Positions 1 to 7,434 of a stretch of 30,388 bases of DNA are shown piece by piece. Below the pieces are notes generated by a model, which saw only the letters and a list, made by a program, of their open reading frames with translations, had not been told where the DNA came from and did no database searches. Numbering within the stretch: position 1 is the first letter of the stretch; every line of letters begins with the position of its first letter. Source of the stretch: Phocaeicola plebeius (GTDB lineage: Bacteria > Bacteroidota > Bacteroidia > Bacteroidales > Bacteroidaceae); the NCBI RefSeq assembly GCF_003437535.1, contig NZ_QSQT01000038.1:1-30388 (forward strand), in the 5' to 3' direction. The translations under genes and the position numbers were made by a program.

Positions 1-644
1 ATTACATCGCCGTAATGCCAACCAACCTGTACGGTCCGAATGATAACTTCCACCTGGAAAACAGTCACGTACTGCCGGCCATGATTCGCAAGATTCACCT
101 GGCGAAATGCCTGAATGAGGGCGATTGGGATGCGGTACGCAAGGATATCAACCTGCGCCCGGTGGAAGGTGTAAACGGAAGTAATACGGACGAGGAGATT
201 CTGGAAAAGCTGGCGAAATTCGGCATCACACCGGAAGCTGTTACGCTTTGGGGTACGGGAAAGCCGATGCGTGAGTTTTTGTGGAGTGAAGAAATGGCGG
301 ATGCCAGCGTACATGTGTTGCTGAACGTGGACTTCAAGCAGACGTATGATGCGTCAAAGAAGAATGCGGACGGTATTACTGAAATCCGTAACTGCCACAT
401 CAACGTGGGTACGGGTAAGGAAGTGTCTATCTGCGAAGTGGCAGAGAAAATCATGAAGGAAATCGGCTTCAAGGGTGAACTGCGCTGGGATGCATCGAAA
501 CCGGACGGCACACTGCGCAAGCTGACGGACGTAAGCAAACTGCACAGCCTGGGATGGCACCATAAAGTAGAAATAGACGAAGGTATTCACCGCTTGTATG
601 AATGGTACCTGAAGGGTATCTGCATCAATCATCAGACGGTATAA
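1..644 (+). CDS. fcl: GDP-L-fucose synthase, 3' part (5' end outside window)
   Basis: GDP-L-fucose synthase (GDP-4-keto-6-deoxymannose 3,5-epimerase/4-reductase) makes GDP-L-fucose in the cytoplasm from the product of GDP-mannose 4,6-dehydratase. The reading frame is open from the left edge (first full codon at base 3) and runs to a TAA at 642-644, so the N-terminal Rossmann motif and the YxxxK active site lie outside the window. What is visible is the family signature VMPTNLYGPNDNFH followed by an SHV element; the family's catalytic histidine lies in this stretch. Further on are a WGTGKPMREFLW segment and the NVGTGKE motif near the C terminus. Several inserted residues before WGTGKP fit the longer Bacteroidetes version of the enzyme. 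The gene leads a nucleotide-sugar block. The assignment is secure; only the start is unknown. Confidence 0.93.
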   Translation, partial: YIAVMPTNLYGPNDNFHLENSHVLPAMIRKIHLAKCLNEGDWDAVRKDINLRPVEGVNGSNTDEEILEKLAKFGITPEAVTLWGTGKPMREFLWSEEMADASVHVLLNVDFKQTYDASKKNADGITEIRNCHINVGTGKEVSICEVAEKIMKEIGFKGELRWDASKPDGTLRKLTDVSKLHSLGWHHKVEIDEGIHRLYEWYLKGICINHQTV

Positions 645-713
645 GAAAGTATTTGTTTTTCTACGGATTATTCTCTTTCTTTGTGAAAGAAATAATTGAA
701 AAACAATAAGAAG

Positions 714-2042
714 ATGACACAATTAAATATCGCTGTAGCCGGCACAGGCTACGTGGGTTTATCCATAGCCACACTGCTGGCTCAGCATCATCAGGTAACA
801 GCAGTAGATGTAATATCTGAAAAGATAGAAAAAATCAATCACCGTATCAGCCCGATTCAGGATGAGTACATCGAAAAGTATTTAGCAGAGAAGGAACTGA
901 ACCTGACCGCTACACTGGACGGGGCTTCAGCTTACCGGAATGCGGATTTCGTGGTGATTGCCGCTCCCACCAACTACGACCCGGTGAAGAATTATTTTGA
1001 TACGTCGCATGTAGAAGAGGTGATTGACCTGGTACTGGAAGTGAACCCGGATGCGGTGATGGTAATCAAGAGTACCATCCCAGTGGGCTACTGCCGCAGC
1101 TTGTACGTGAAGTATGCGGAAAAATTCCGCTCCACTCCTGCCCTTGCGGGAAAGAAATTCAACCTGCTATTCTCACCGGAGTTCTTGCGTGAGAGTAAGG
1201 CGCTGTACGATAACCTCTACCCCAGCCGTATCATCGTGGGCTTCCCGAAACTGATTAACGGACGCGACGAGGAGAACGCGGCTATTCAGGCGATTGCCGG
1301 GGAAGATCTGGAGGAAAAGGCGCATGAGTTTGCGGCGCTGCTGCAGGAAGGTGCCTTGAAGCCGGACATCGATACGCTGTTTATGGGACTGAAAGAGGCA
1401 GAAGCGGTGAAGCTGTTTGCCAATACTTACCTGGCTCTGCGTGTAAGCTACTTCAATGAGCTGGATACGTATGCAGAGGTGAAAGGCCTGAACACACAGG
1501 CCATCATTCAGGGTATCTGCCTAGACCCGCGCATCGGTTCGCATTATAACAACCCTTCTTTTGGCTACGGGGGCTACTGTCTGCCGAAGGACACGAAGCA
1601 GCTGTTGGCCAACTACCAGGATGTGCCGGAGAACCTGATTCAGGCCATTGTGGAGAGTAACCGCACGCGTAAGGATTTCATTGCGGACCAGGTGCTGAAG
1701 AAAGCGGGATACTACGACTATTACAACCGCGGGGATTTCAGTCCGGAAGCGGAGAAGGAATGTGTCATCGGGGTATATCGCCTGACCATGAAGTCGAACA
1801 GCGACAATTTCCGCCAAAGCAGTATCCAGGGAGTAATGAAGCGTATCAAGGCGAAGGGTGCCACGGTCATCATCTATGAACCGACTTTGGAAGACGGCAC
1901 TACGTTCTTCGGCTCAAAGGTGGTGAATAACCTGGAGGATTTCAAGAAGCAGAGCAACGCCATCATTGCCAACCGCTACGATGCGTGTCTGGATGAGGTA
2001 AAGGAAAAAGTTTATACACGTGACATTTTCAGAAGAGACTAA
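714..2042 (+). CDS. ugd: UDP-glucose 6-dehydrogenase family nucleotide-sugar dehydrogenase
   Basis: This is an NAD-dependent enzyme that oxidises a UDP-sugar twice, most likely UDP-glucose to UDP-glucuronate, a precursor for surface polysaccharide. From the chosen start (442 residues) the dinucleotide-binding motif is GTGYVG at residues 10-15, followed by KSTIPVGY and SPEFLRES. The catalytic cysteine is C289 in [11 protein letters not shown]. The frame can be extended upstream to a TTG at 696. The ATG at 714 is preferred because it places the glycine-rich loop at the normal distance from the N terminus and is preceded by purine-rich AATAAGAAG. A small AT hairpin (676-692) and an imperfect -7 box (TTTCTTTG, 676-683) lie in the 69-base gap after fcl. 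UDP-ManNAc dehydrogenase is a less likely alternative: the middle and end match the short Ugd type. Confidence 0.9.
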   Translation: MTQLNIAVAGTGYVGLSIATLLAQHHQVTAVDVISEKIEKINHRISPIQDEYIEKYLAEKELNLTATLDGASAYRNADFVVIAAPTNYDPVKNYFDTSHVEEVIDLVLEVNPDAVMVIKSTIPVGYCRSLYVKYAEKFRSTPALAGKKFNLLFSPEFLRESKALYDNLYPSRIIVGFPKLINGRDEENAAIQAIAGEDLEEKAHEFAALLQEGALKPDIDTLFMGLKEAEAVKLFANTYLALRVSYFNELDTYAEVKGLNTQAIIQGICLDPRIGSHYNNPSFGYGGYCLPKDTKQLLANYQDVPENLIQAIVESNRTRKDFIADQVLKKAGYYDYYNRGDFSPEAEKECVIGVYRLTMKSNSDNFRQSSIQGVMKRIKAKGATVIIYEPTLEDGTTFFGSKVVNNLEDFKKQSNAIIANRYDACLDEVKEKVYTRDIFRRD

Positions 2043-2045
2043 ATC

Positions 2046-2066
2046 AATTAATAATTAATAATTAAG
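2046..2066 (+). repeat. Short AT-rich repeat before rfbA
   Basis: Three tandem copies of a TTAATAA-like unit fill the gap between ugd and rfbA. The tract resembles the ones at 2979-3032 and 7264-7400. Confidence 0.35.
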
Positions 2067-2067
2067 A

Positions 2068-2973
2068 ATGAAAGGTATTGTGTTAGCCGGTGGTAGCGGC
2101 ACACGTCTCTACCCCATTACCAAGGGAGTGAGCAAGCAGATGCTCCCAGTGTTTGACAAACCGATGATTTATTATCCTATCTCCGTGCTGATGCTGGCGG
2201 GTATACGGGAGATTCTGATTATCTCTACGCCCTACGACTTGCCGGGATTCCAGCGTCTGCTGGGCGACGGAAGTAACTTCGGGGTACGTTTTGAATATGC
2301 GGAACAGCCCTCGCCCGACGGACTGGCACAGGCTTTTCTTATCGGGGAGAAGTTCATCGGGGATGACGCGGCCTGTCTGGTGCTAGGGGACAATATTTTC
2401 CATGGAAACGGACTGAGTGCGATGCTGCGGGAAGCGGTACGTACGGCTGAAGAGGATAAGAAGGCTACGGTATTCGGTTACTGGGTGAGCGACCCGGAAC
2501 GTTATGGGGTGGCGGAATTTGACAAGGAAGGGAACTGTCTTTCCATTGAGGAGAAACCGCAGCATCCGAAATCGAACTATGCGGTGGTGGGCTTGTACTT
2601 CTATCCGAACAAGGTGGTAGAGGTGGCCAAAAGCATCAAGCCGTCGGCTCGCGGGGAACTGGAAATTACTACGGTGAACCAGCGATTCCTGGAAGACGGG
2701 GAACTGAAGGTGCAGACATTGGGACGGGGATTTGCCTGGCTGGATACGGGTACGCACGACTCGCTGGCAGAGGCTTCTACCTACATTGAGGTGATTGAAA
2801 AGCGTCAGGGATTGAAAGTGGCGTGTCTGGAAGGGATTGCCTATCGCAAGGGCTGGATTTCGGCCGACAAATTGCGGGAGGAAGCGCAACCGATGCTGAA
2901 GAACCAGTACGGACAATATCTGCTGAAGGTGATTGACGAGGTGGAGCGTACGGGGAAGGCAAACCTGGAATAA
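2068..2973 (+). CDS. rfbA: Glucose-1-phosphate thymidylyltransferase
   Basis: RfbA (RmlA) joins glucose-1-phosphate and dTTP to give dTDP-glucose, the first step toward dTDP-L-rhamnose and related deoxysugars. The 301-residue length is typical. The nucleotide-binding signature GGSGTRLYP is at residues 8-16, followed by [16 protein letters not shown]. The metal-binding aspartate is D108 in LGDNIFHG, and the sugar-binding EEKP and WLDTGTH segments are present. It begins 25 bases after ugd, across an AT-rich spacer of repeated TTAATAA units, and no separate promoter is evident, so it is probably co-transcribed with ugd. It is followed by rfbC and, one small gene later, rfbB. Confidence 0.96.
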   Translation: MKGIVLAGGSGTRLYPITKGVSKQMLPVFDKPMIYYPISVLMLAGIREILIISTPYDLPGFQRLLGDGSNFGVRFEYAEQPSPDGLAQAFLIGEKFIGDDAACLVLGDNIFHGNGLSAMLREAVRTAEEDKKATVFGYWVSDPERYGVAEFDKEGNCLSIEEKPQHPKSNYAVVGLYFYPNKVVEVAKSIKPSARGELEITTVNQRFLEDGELKVQTLGRGFAWLDTGTHDSLAEASTYIEVIEKRQGLKVACLEGIAYRKGWISADKLREEAQPMLKNQYGQYLLKVIDEVERTGKANLE

Positions 2974-2978
2974 CGTTT

Positions 2979-3032
2979 ATAGTTAATAATTAGAAGTTAA
3001 AAATTAAAAGCGTTTCTTCAGTTAATAGTTAA
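2979..3032 (+). repeat. AT-rich intergenic repeat tract
   Basis: Between rfbA and rfbC lies a run of near-repeats built on AGTTAATAATTAGAAGTTAA and AGTTAATAGTTAAA. The same AGTTAA(T/A)AGTTAA theme occurs at 2046-2066 and at 7264-7289, and inverted at 7377-7400. It contains no open frame and no clear hairpin. It could be a degenerate dispersed element or simply a low-complexity spacer. Confidence 0.4.
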
Positions 3033-3054
3033 ATGACTTATCTGTTTATATAAA

Positions 3055-3609
3055 ATGGAAGTAATTAAAACAGCGATAGAGGGTGTGGTGATTATCGAGC
3101 CACGCATTTTTAAGGATGCCAGAGGGTATTTCTTTGAATCGTTCTCTCAACGGGAGTTTGAAGAGAAGGTGGGAAAGATTAATTTTGTGCAGGACAATGA
3201 GAGCATGTCATCGTACGGGGTGATGCGCGGGCTGCATTTCCAGCGTCCGCCGTACACACAGAGTAAACTGGTACGCTGTGTGAAGGGTGCGGTACTGGAC
3301 GTAGCGGTGGACATCCGCAAAGGGAGTCCTACTTACGGGCAGCATGTGGCCGTGGAACTGACGGAGGAGAATCATCGCCAGTTTTTTGTGCCGCGGGGCT
3401 TTGCGCACGGTTTTGCCGTACTGAGTGAAACGGCCATCTTCCAATACAAGTGTGACAACTTCTATCATCCGGAAGCGGACGGTGGTATCAGCATCCTGGA
3501 TGATTCGCTGGGCATCGACTGGCGTATTCCGACGGAACACGCTATCCTGAGCGAGAAAGACACCAAGCATCCGCTGTTGAAGGATTTTGATTCTCCATTT
3601 GAATTTTAA
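3055..3609 (+). CDS. rfbC: dTDP-4-dehydrorhamnose 3,5-epimerase
   Basis: RfbC (RmlC) inverts C3 and C5 of dTDP-4-keto-6-deoxyglucose, giving dTDP-4-keto-L-rhamnose. The 184-residue cupin has the family's usual length. The catalytic histidine is H61 in MRGLHFQ, the partner tyrosine is Y131 in FQYKCDNFYHPE, and the RGFAHGF turn is at residues 114-120. It follows rfbA after an 81-base AT-rich spacer. In the usual Bacteroides order an rfbD reductase would come next, but here a small unrelated gene does. The product would therefore need a reductase encoded elsewhere to become rhamnose. Confidence 0.96.
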   Translation: MEVIKTAIEGVVIIEPRIFKDARGYFFESFSQREFEEKVGKINFVQDNESMSSYGVMRGLHFQRPPYTQSKLVRCVKGAVLDVAVDIRKGSPTYGQHVAVELTEENHRQFFVPRGFAHGFAVLSETAIFQYKCDNFYHPEADGGISILDDSLGIDWRIPTEHAILSEKDTKHPLLKDFDSPFEF

Positions 3610-3677
3610 TCCTTTTAGCATGTCCATTAGGAAATAAAGAAAAAAATTTGTTCTTTTGCATTAGAACCAAATCCAAA

Positions 3678-3899
3678 TGTATGAATGTGACAGTTTTTAA
3701 TCCGGCTCAATTACAAGTGCTCGACATGATGTCGTTTGTAGATAGTCCTGAAGCTTTGGCAGAACTGAAAAAGGCTATTTCTGACTATTTCGCCAAACAA
3801 GCCCAAAAGGAGATTGACCGTTTGTGGGAAAATGGAGAATTGAATGAGGAAAAAGTCGAAAAATTCTACCAACTGCATGAACGTACTCCCTATAAATGA
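3678..3899 (+). CDS. Small antitoxin-like protein (73 aa)
   Basis: This short protein has no signal peptide or membrane segment. It begins MNVTVFNPAQLQVLDMMSFV, continues with a charged helical middle (SPEALAELKKAISDYFAKQ), and ends HERTPYK. From memory, this pattern of an NPAQ-type start, a DYFAK helix, an E-rich LW.NGELN stretch and a TPYK end matches small Bacteroidetes proteins encoded just before PIN-type toxins. That assignment is inferred, not demonstrated. The frame can be extended upstream to 3648, but the ATG at 3678 fits the homologues I recall. Its stop (3897-3899) overlaps an ATG at 3896, the usual coupling of toxin-antitoxin pairs, but the downstream frame is only a stub. The gene is more AT-rich than the rfb genes around it and sits where rfbD normally lies. 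Confidence 0.5.
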   Translation, partial: CMNVTVFNPAQLQVLDMMSFVDSPEALAELKKAISDYFAKQAQKEIDRLWENGELNEEKVEKFYQLHERTPYK

Positions 3900-3934
3900 A
3901 TATGAGAAACATTGTAAGTCTAATGGATTATTAA
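3896..3934 (+). pseudogene. Possible toxin gene remnant (12 codons)
   Basis: An ATG overlapping the stop of the small upstream gene opens a frame reading MNMRNIVSLMDY before a TAA at 3932-3934. PIN-type toxins commonly start with a short strand such as MR.IVLDTN, so this could be the first few codons of a lost toxin. The stretch is too short to identify and may be a chance frame. The following 37 bases up to rfbB are non-coding and AT-rich. Confidence 0.25.
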
Positions 3935-3971
3935 CAACAAATATATCACCATTATATTAATTTTTTATCTT

Positions 3972-5117
3972 ATGACTACATTCAAGCGTAACATACTGAT
4001 TACCGGCGGTGCCGGATTTATTGGCAGCCACGTGGTGCGCCTGTTCGTAAACAAGTATCCGGAATACCGTATCATCAACCTGGACAAGCTGACGTATGCG
4101 GGTAACCTGGCGAACCTGAAGGACATTGAGAACCTGCCGAACTATGTGTTCATAAAGGCGGACATCTGCGACTACGAGAAGATGCAGGAGCTGATGGAGC
4201 TGTATCACGTGGACGGTATCATTCACCTGGCTGCAGAGAGCCATGTGGACCGCAGCATCAAGGATCCGTTTACCTTTGCACGCACCAACGTGATGGGTAC
4301 GCTGTCGCTGCTGCAGGCGGCCAAGGTGTACTGGGAAAGTCTGCCGGAGAAGTATGAGGGCAAGCGTTTCTATCACATCTCTACCGACGAGGTGTACGGG
4401 GCGCTGGAGATGACACATCCGGAAGGTATCGAGCCGCCGTTCACTACCACGGCTTCGTCGTCGGAACATCACCTGGCGTACGGGAAGGATTTCTTCTACG
4501 AGGATACGAAGTATAATCCGCACAGCCCCTACTCTGCCAGCAAGGCGAGCAGCGACCACTTTGTGCGGGCATTCCACGATACGTACGGCATGCCGACCAT
4601 CGTGACGAACTGTTCGAACAACTACGGGCCGTATCAGTTCCCGGAGAAGCTGATTCCGCTGTTCATCAACAACATCCGTCACCGCAAGCCGCTGCCGGTA
4701 TACGGTAAGGGGGAAAACGTGCGCGACTGGCTGTATGTGGAAGACCATGCGCGGGCCATCGACGTGATTTTCCACAACGGTAAGACGGCAGAAACCTATA
4801 ACATCGGCGGTTTCAATGAATGGAAGAACATTGACATCATCAAGGTGGTGATTAACACGGTAGACCGTCTGCTGGGCCGCAAGGAGGGTGAAGACATGGA
4901 TCTGATTACCTACGTGACCGACCGCCTGGGCCACGACATGCGTTATGCCATCGACTCTACAAAGCTGCAGAAAGAACTGGGCTGGGAACCGAGCCTGCAG
5001 TTTGAAGAGGGCATAGAAAAGACAGTGCGCTGGTACCTGGACAACCAGGAATGGATGGACAACGTGACGAGCGGTGACTACCAGAAGTATTATGACTCGA
5101 TGTATAAGGGACGATAA
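3972..5117 (+). CDS. rfbB: dTDP-glucose 4,6-dehydratase
   Basis: RfbB (RmlB) is an NAD-dependent extended short-chain dehydrogenase that converts dTDP-glucose to dTDP-4-keto-6-deoxyglucose. The Rossmann motif TGGAGFIGSH is at residues 11-20. The STDEVYG segment holds the catalytic acid residues, and the active-site YxxxK is Y187-K191 in SPYSASK. The nucleotide-recognition stretch NNYGPYQFPEKLIP is intact. At 381 residues it is longer than proteobacterial RfbB because of an insert between STDEVYG and YSASK, which I associate with the Bacteroidetes form. It is the last gene of the sugar-nucleotide block and is followed 23 bases later by a strong hairpin terminator. Confidence 0.96.
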   Translation: MTTFKRNILITGGAGFIGSHVVRLFVNKYPEYRIINLDKLTYAGNLANLKDIENLPNYVFIKADICDYEKMQELMELYHVDGIIHLAAESHVDRSIKDPFTFARTNVMGTLSLLQAAKVYWESLPEKYEGKRFYHISTDEVYGALEMTHPEGIEPPFTTTASSSEHHLAYGKDFFYEDTKYNPHSPYSASKASSDHFVRAFHDTYGMPTIVTNCSNNYGPYQFPEKLIPLFINNIRHRKPLPVYGKGENVRDWLYVEDHARAIDVIFHNGKTAETYNIGGFNEWKNIDIIKVVINTVDRLLGRKEGEDMDLITYVTDRLGHDMRYAIDSTKLQKELGWEPSLQFEEGIEKTVRWYLDNQEWMDNVTSGDYQKYYDSMYKGR

Positions 5118-5140
5118 CCAAGAACTAAAAATAAAGGAGG

Positions 5141-5184
5141 AAAGTATCTGCATTTCAAATCCACTGAAATACAGATACTTTTTT
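5141..5184 (+). terminator. Rho-independent terminator after rfbB
   Basis: AAAGTATCTG (5141-5150) pairs perfectly with CAGATACTTT (5172-5181). After one mismatch, ATTTCA (5152-5157) pairs with TGAAAT (5165-5170), leaving a 7-base loop. A run of Ts (5179-5184) follows. This should end the rfb transcript and isolate the AT-rich cassette downstream. Confidence 0.88.
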
Positions 5185-5287
5185 CATCATAAGGTCACTT
5201 GACAAATATACAAAAGCTGCATACAAAAAAATTATACATCTTATCTGAAATAACGGGAAAGAACAATCAATCTAATCATTTATTTTG

Positions 5288-5295
5288 TATCTTTG
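5288..5295 (+). promoter_or_regulatory. Bacteroides -7 promoter element for the AT-rich cassette
   Basis: TATCTTTG matches the TAnnTTTG consensus exactly. It lies 21 bases upstream of the ATG at 5317 and downstream of the rfbB terminator, so the cassette appears to be an independent transcription unit. No convincing -33 element is seen. Confidence 0.65.
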
Positions 5296-5316
5296 TGTAT
5301 AAAATAATCAGTTTAT

Positions 5317-5655
5317 ATGGAAATAGGGATATTAAATATACTGGATAAAAAAGATATAAGTGCAGAACGCATTGTATTGCAAGTAAGAGAAGATTGTAAC
5401 AGCTGGGCATTTATTCTTTTCTGTAATACCTCAAAAGATGAAGGTTGCAGAAAATCTTTTATATTTCCCAACATGGAAATCCATAAAGGTGACATGATTA
5501 CTATATACTCCAAAAGAGGCACAGAGAAAAAACAAAAAATATCCAATGGAAATATAAATCATATTTTATATTGGAAAGAAGATAATTCGATATGGGAGAA
5601 AAACACAACTGCACTATTAGTCAAAGTAGCAGATTTCACATATAAAAGCATATAA
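5317..5655 (+). CDS. Lamin-tail-domain-like small protein (112 aa)
   Basis: This is the first gene of an AT-rich cassette. It has no signal peptide or membrane helix, so it is presumably cytoplasmic. The predicted pattern is mostly beta: a strand (ERIVLQVR), a second after an SW (AFILFC), an FIFPNMEIHKGDMITIY segment, then YWKEDNSIW and a final ALLVKVADFTYK. The order 'F-P...I..GD.I.IY...W...D..IW.N.T.A.L.KV.D' resembles the lamin-tail (LTD) immunoglobulin-like fold, which in bacteria often accompanies hydrolases of the synaptojanin (EEP) type. I infer that relation from the pattern; no search was run. The EEP gene starts one base after the stop codon, so the two are tightly coupled. The function is unknown; it could be a substrate- or surface-binding partner of the enzyme. 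Confidence 0.6.
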   Translation: MEIGILNILDKKDISAERIVLQVREDCNSWAFILFCNTSKDEGCRKSFIFPNMEIHKGDMITIYSKRGTEKKQKISNGNINHILYWKEDNSIWEKNTTALLVKVADFTYKSI

Positions 5656-5656
5656 A

Positions 5657-6490
5657 ATGAATTTTCTCTTCTGGAATATAAATAAAAAAAATACAAGTTT
5701 CTTATTTGATAAAATAAGTATTCTAATACAGAATGAGCATATTGATGTTTGTATGCTTGCAGAACTGGATCAAGCAGATACGGCAAAACTATTACATATC
5801 ATTAACTCAAGAAACGGTAATTCCTACAAGATAGTCCAATGTCTGGTATGGAAAAAAATCGTGATTATAAGTAAAAAAAACATCGATATAAGTACATACG
5901 ACGAAAGCGGTAAAAGGATTGGTGCTTTTAAAATAAAAAGTGATATATTTGAAAAAGAAGTTCTATTATTTCCAATCCACTTTTATGACAAAAAAAACTA
6001 TGACTCTACAGAACAAAATGAACGAATAGAAAAAATTAAAAAGTTCATAGATGATACCGAAAGCAGACATGGAGAAAGTAATTTATCTATAGTATGCGGA
6101 GACTTCAATTTAAACCCTTTTGAGACTCCAATGATAAAAACAAAAGGAATGCATGCCGTCATGGAAAAAGACATAGCCAAAAAAGGTGAAAGAATTGTAG
6201 ACGGAGATGCGTACAAGTTTTTTTATAATCCCATGTGGGGATTTTATGGCGACAATGGGAAAGGAAATGTATCGGGAACTTATTTCCTACAACGATCATT
6301 GAATGTAGAATTATTCTGGCATTTACTTGATCAGGTTCTCATCAGAAAAGGACTCATAGATTATTTTGAAGATTCACAATTAGATATAATCACAACCATA
6401 GATGGGAATAGCTTATTAAACAGAAACGGTTCTATTAACAACAAAGATTATTCAGATCATTTGCCACTAAAATTTCGAATAAACATCTAA
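5657..6490 (+). CDS. Endonuclease/exonuclease/phosphatase (EEP) family enzyme
   Basis: This is a 277-residue single-domain EEP-fold metal-dependent phosphodiesterase or phosphatase. All the expected motifs are visible in order: WNI with N7, AELD with E36, a histidine in FPIHFYD (H108), CGDFNLNP with D149 and N151, an LDQVLIR segment around D225, and SDHLPL with D267 and H268. The first beta strand starts at residue 2, so there is no signal peptide and the enzyme should act in the cytoplasm. The substrate cannot be read from sequence; DNA, RNA, phosphoinositide-like lipids or other phosphoesters are all possible. It is AT-rich with long A runs, unlike its flanks, which suggests transfer. It lies one base after the lamin-tail-like gene and 11 bases before the next gene. 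Confidence 0.85.
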   Translation: MNFLFWNINKKNTSFLFDKISILIQNEHIDVCMLAELDQADTAKLLHIINSRNGNSYKIVQCLVWKKIVIISKKNIDISTYDESGKRIGAFKIKSDIFEKEVLLFPIHFYDKKNYDSTEQNERIEKIKKFIDDTESRHGESNLSIVCGDFNLNPFETPMIKTKGMHAVMEKDIAKKGERIVDGDAYKFFYNPMWGFYGDNGKGNVSGTYFLQRSLNVELFWHLLDQVLIRKGLIDYFEDSQLDIITTIDGNSLLNRNGSINNKDYSDHLPLKFRINI

Positions 6491-6501
6491 AAATATATAC
6501 C

Positions 6502-6915
6502 ATGTGTAAAAGTTTATGGCCTGATATTACTGCTAAAAGGGAAGAAACTCCTAAGGATATTCTGCAGCAGCAAGCAAATTTCTTATCGGAAAATACAAAT
6601 GGGAAAATCGTCGGAAATATAGAGATTTCTGAGGGTAGTAACTTTGAGATTGAAAAAGATTTAAGAACTTTGATAAGACGAACGGAGCAAGACCTTTGTT
6701 ATAAACTCTATATTACTGCGACTCACATGGGGGGTGTTCGTTTTTTATTACTTAGCATGTTACAAAATCCCATCGAAATCTATCCATGCCATCTGAAAGA
6801 TGAAGTAAATGAAGTAGAATATAAAGACCTAGAGAATATGGATAGTTTCATAGCTAGATTAAAAGAAATTCTTCAAAGTCCTAAAATAAGCACATTGCTG
6901 TCAAACTTAATATGA
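6502..6915 (+). CDS. Unrecognised 137-residue protein, third gene of the AT-rich cassette
   Basis: I do not recognise this protein with confidence. It lacks a signal peptide. The N-terminal part is polar (LWPDITAKREETPKDILQQQANFLSENTNGKIVG) and has a PKDILQQQANFL helix. A central beta-rich section (DLCYKLYITATHMGGVRFLLLSMLQNPIEIYP) is followed by an amphipathic C-terminal helix (FIARLKEILQSPKISTLLSNL). The layout, with a 'P..IL..QA..L' start and an 'IYP' strand before a final helix, recalls small proteins of unknown function found scattered in mobile regions, possibly an immunity-like or sensor protein. That is inference only. Composition matches the two genes upstream. The mutarotase gene starts 4 bases after its stop, so transcription very probably continues into the fucose genes. 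Confidence 0.65.
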   Translation: MCKSLWPDITAKREETPKDILQQQANFLSENTNGKIVGNIEISEGSNFEIEKDLRTLIRRTEQDLCYKLYITATHMGGVRFLLLSMLQNPIEIYPCHLKDEVNEVEYKDLENMDSFIARLKEILQSPKISTLLSNLI

Positions 6916-6919
6916 AATT

Positions 6920-7249
6920 ATGAAAAGATATTGCCAGACACTGGAACTCTATGACGACAAGGAGCTGATTGAGGCCTACGTGGCGGAACATGCGCACGTG
7001 TGGGAAGAGGTGAAAGCGGGTATCCGCGAAGTAGGTATCACGGACATGCAGATTTACATTGACGGAAACCGCCTGTTCATGATTATGGATACCACGGATG
7101 AGTTTGACATGGAACGGGATTATGCACGACTGGCTACCCTGCCCCGTCAGGCGGAATGGGAAGCGCACATGGCGAAGTTCCAGAAAGCTGCTCCGGGAGC
7201 TACCTCGCAGGAGAAATGGAAGCTGATGACGCGGATATTTAAGCTGTAA
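6920..7249 (+). CDS. L-rhamnose/L-fucose mutarotase family protein (DUF718)
   Basis: This 109-residue protein belongs to the RhaM-type mutarotase family, dimeric alpha/beta-barrel enzymes that interconvert the alpha and beta anomers of L-rhamnose or L-fucose. The family pattern is visible: AYVAEHAHVWEEV with conserved histidine and tryptophan, GITDMQIYIDGNRLFMIMDT in the centre, EWEAHMAKFQ and a short C-terminal strand. Because it directly precedes Fkp and FucP, L-fucose is the more likely substrate here, so I give no RhaM symbol. Its codon use is GC-rich, like fkp and unlike the cassette 4 bases upstream, so it belongs to the fucose block. Without an evident promoter of its own, it may depend on the cassette promoter. 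Confidence 0.85.
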   Translation: MKRYCQTLELYDDKELIEAYVAEHAHVWEEVKAGIREVGITDMQIYIDGNRLFMIMDTTDEFDMERDYARLATLPRQAEWEAHMAKFQKAAPGATSQEKWKLMTRIFKL

Positions 7250-7263
7250 AGAGTGAAAGAGTG

Positions 7264-7400
7264 AAAAATTAAAAGTTAAAAGTTAAAAACGAGTGGATGT
7301 TTTCTCTTTTGACAAAAGAACAGAAAGACAAAAGATTTAATAATAAAGTGAAAACGGGATGCTTTTACCGCTTTTACTTTTTAACTATTAACTTTTAACT
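7264..7400. repeat. Inverted AT-rich repeat pair upstream of fkp
   Basis: The 185-base gap between the mutarotase and fkp contains AAAAATTAAAAGTTAAAAGTTAAAAA (7264-7289, given here only as a low-complexity tract) and, inverted, TTTTTAACTATTAACTTTTA (7378-7397). The arms pair with few mismatches and are about 90 bases apart. Between them lie a small palindrome (CTTTTGACAAAAG, 7307-7319) and a direct repeat of CTTTTAC. No perfect TAnnTTTG promoter is present. The repeat may be a degenerate mobile remnant or a control region for fkp. Confidence 0.4.
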
Positions 7401-7434
7401 CTATATGTTCTTCTGTTCTTATGTCTAAAAATAT

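Noticed and set aside
696..713. TTG codon at 696 as the start of the UDP-sugar dehydrogenase
   Set aside because: The six extra codons are AT-rich and precede a normal ATG at 714 that places the nucleotide-binding loop correctly.
3957..5153. Nearly 400-codon open frame on the minus strand opposite rfbB
   Set aside because: It covers rfbB exactly, has a low-complexity Val/His/Arg composition and even runs through the terminator stem, so it is an antisense artefact.
6639..6646. TAACTTTG motif inside the third cassette gene as a promoter for the mutarotase
   Set aside because: It is an exact -7 match, but it sits about 270 bases upstream in AT-rich coding DNA where such motifs are expected by chance, and no supporting context is seen.
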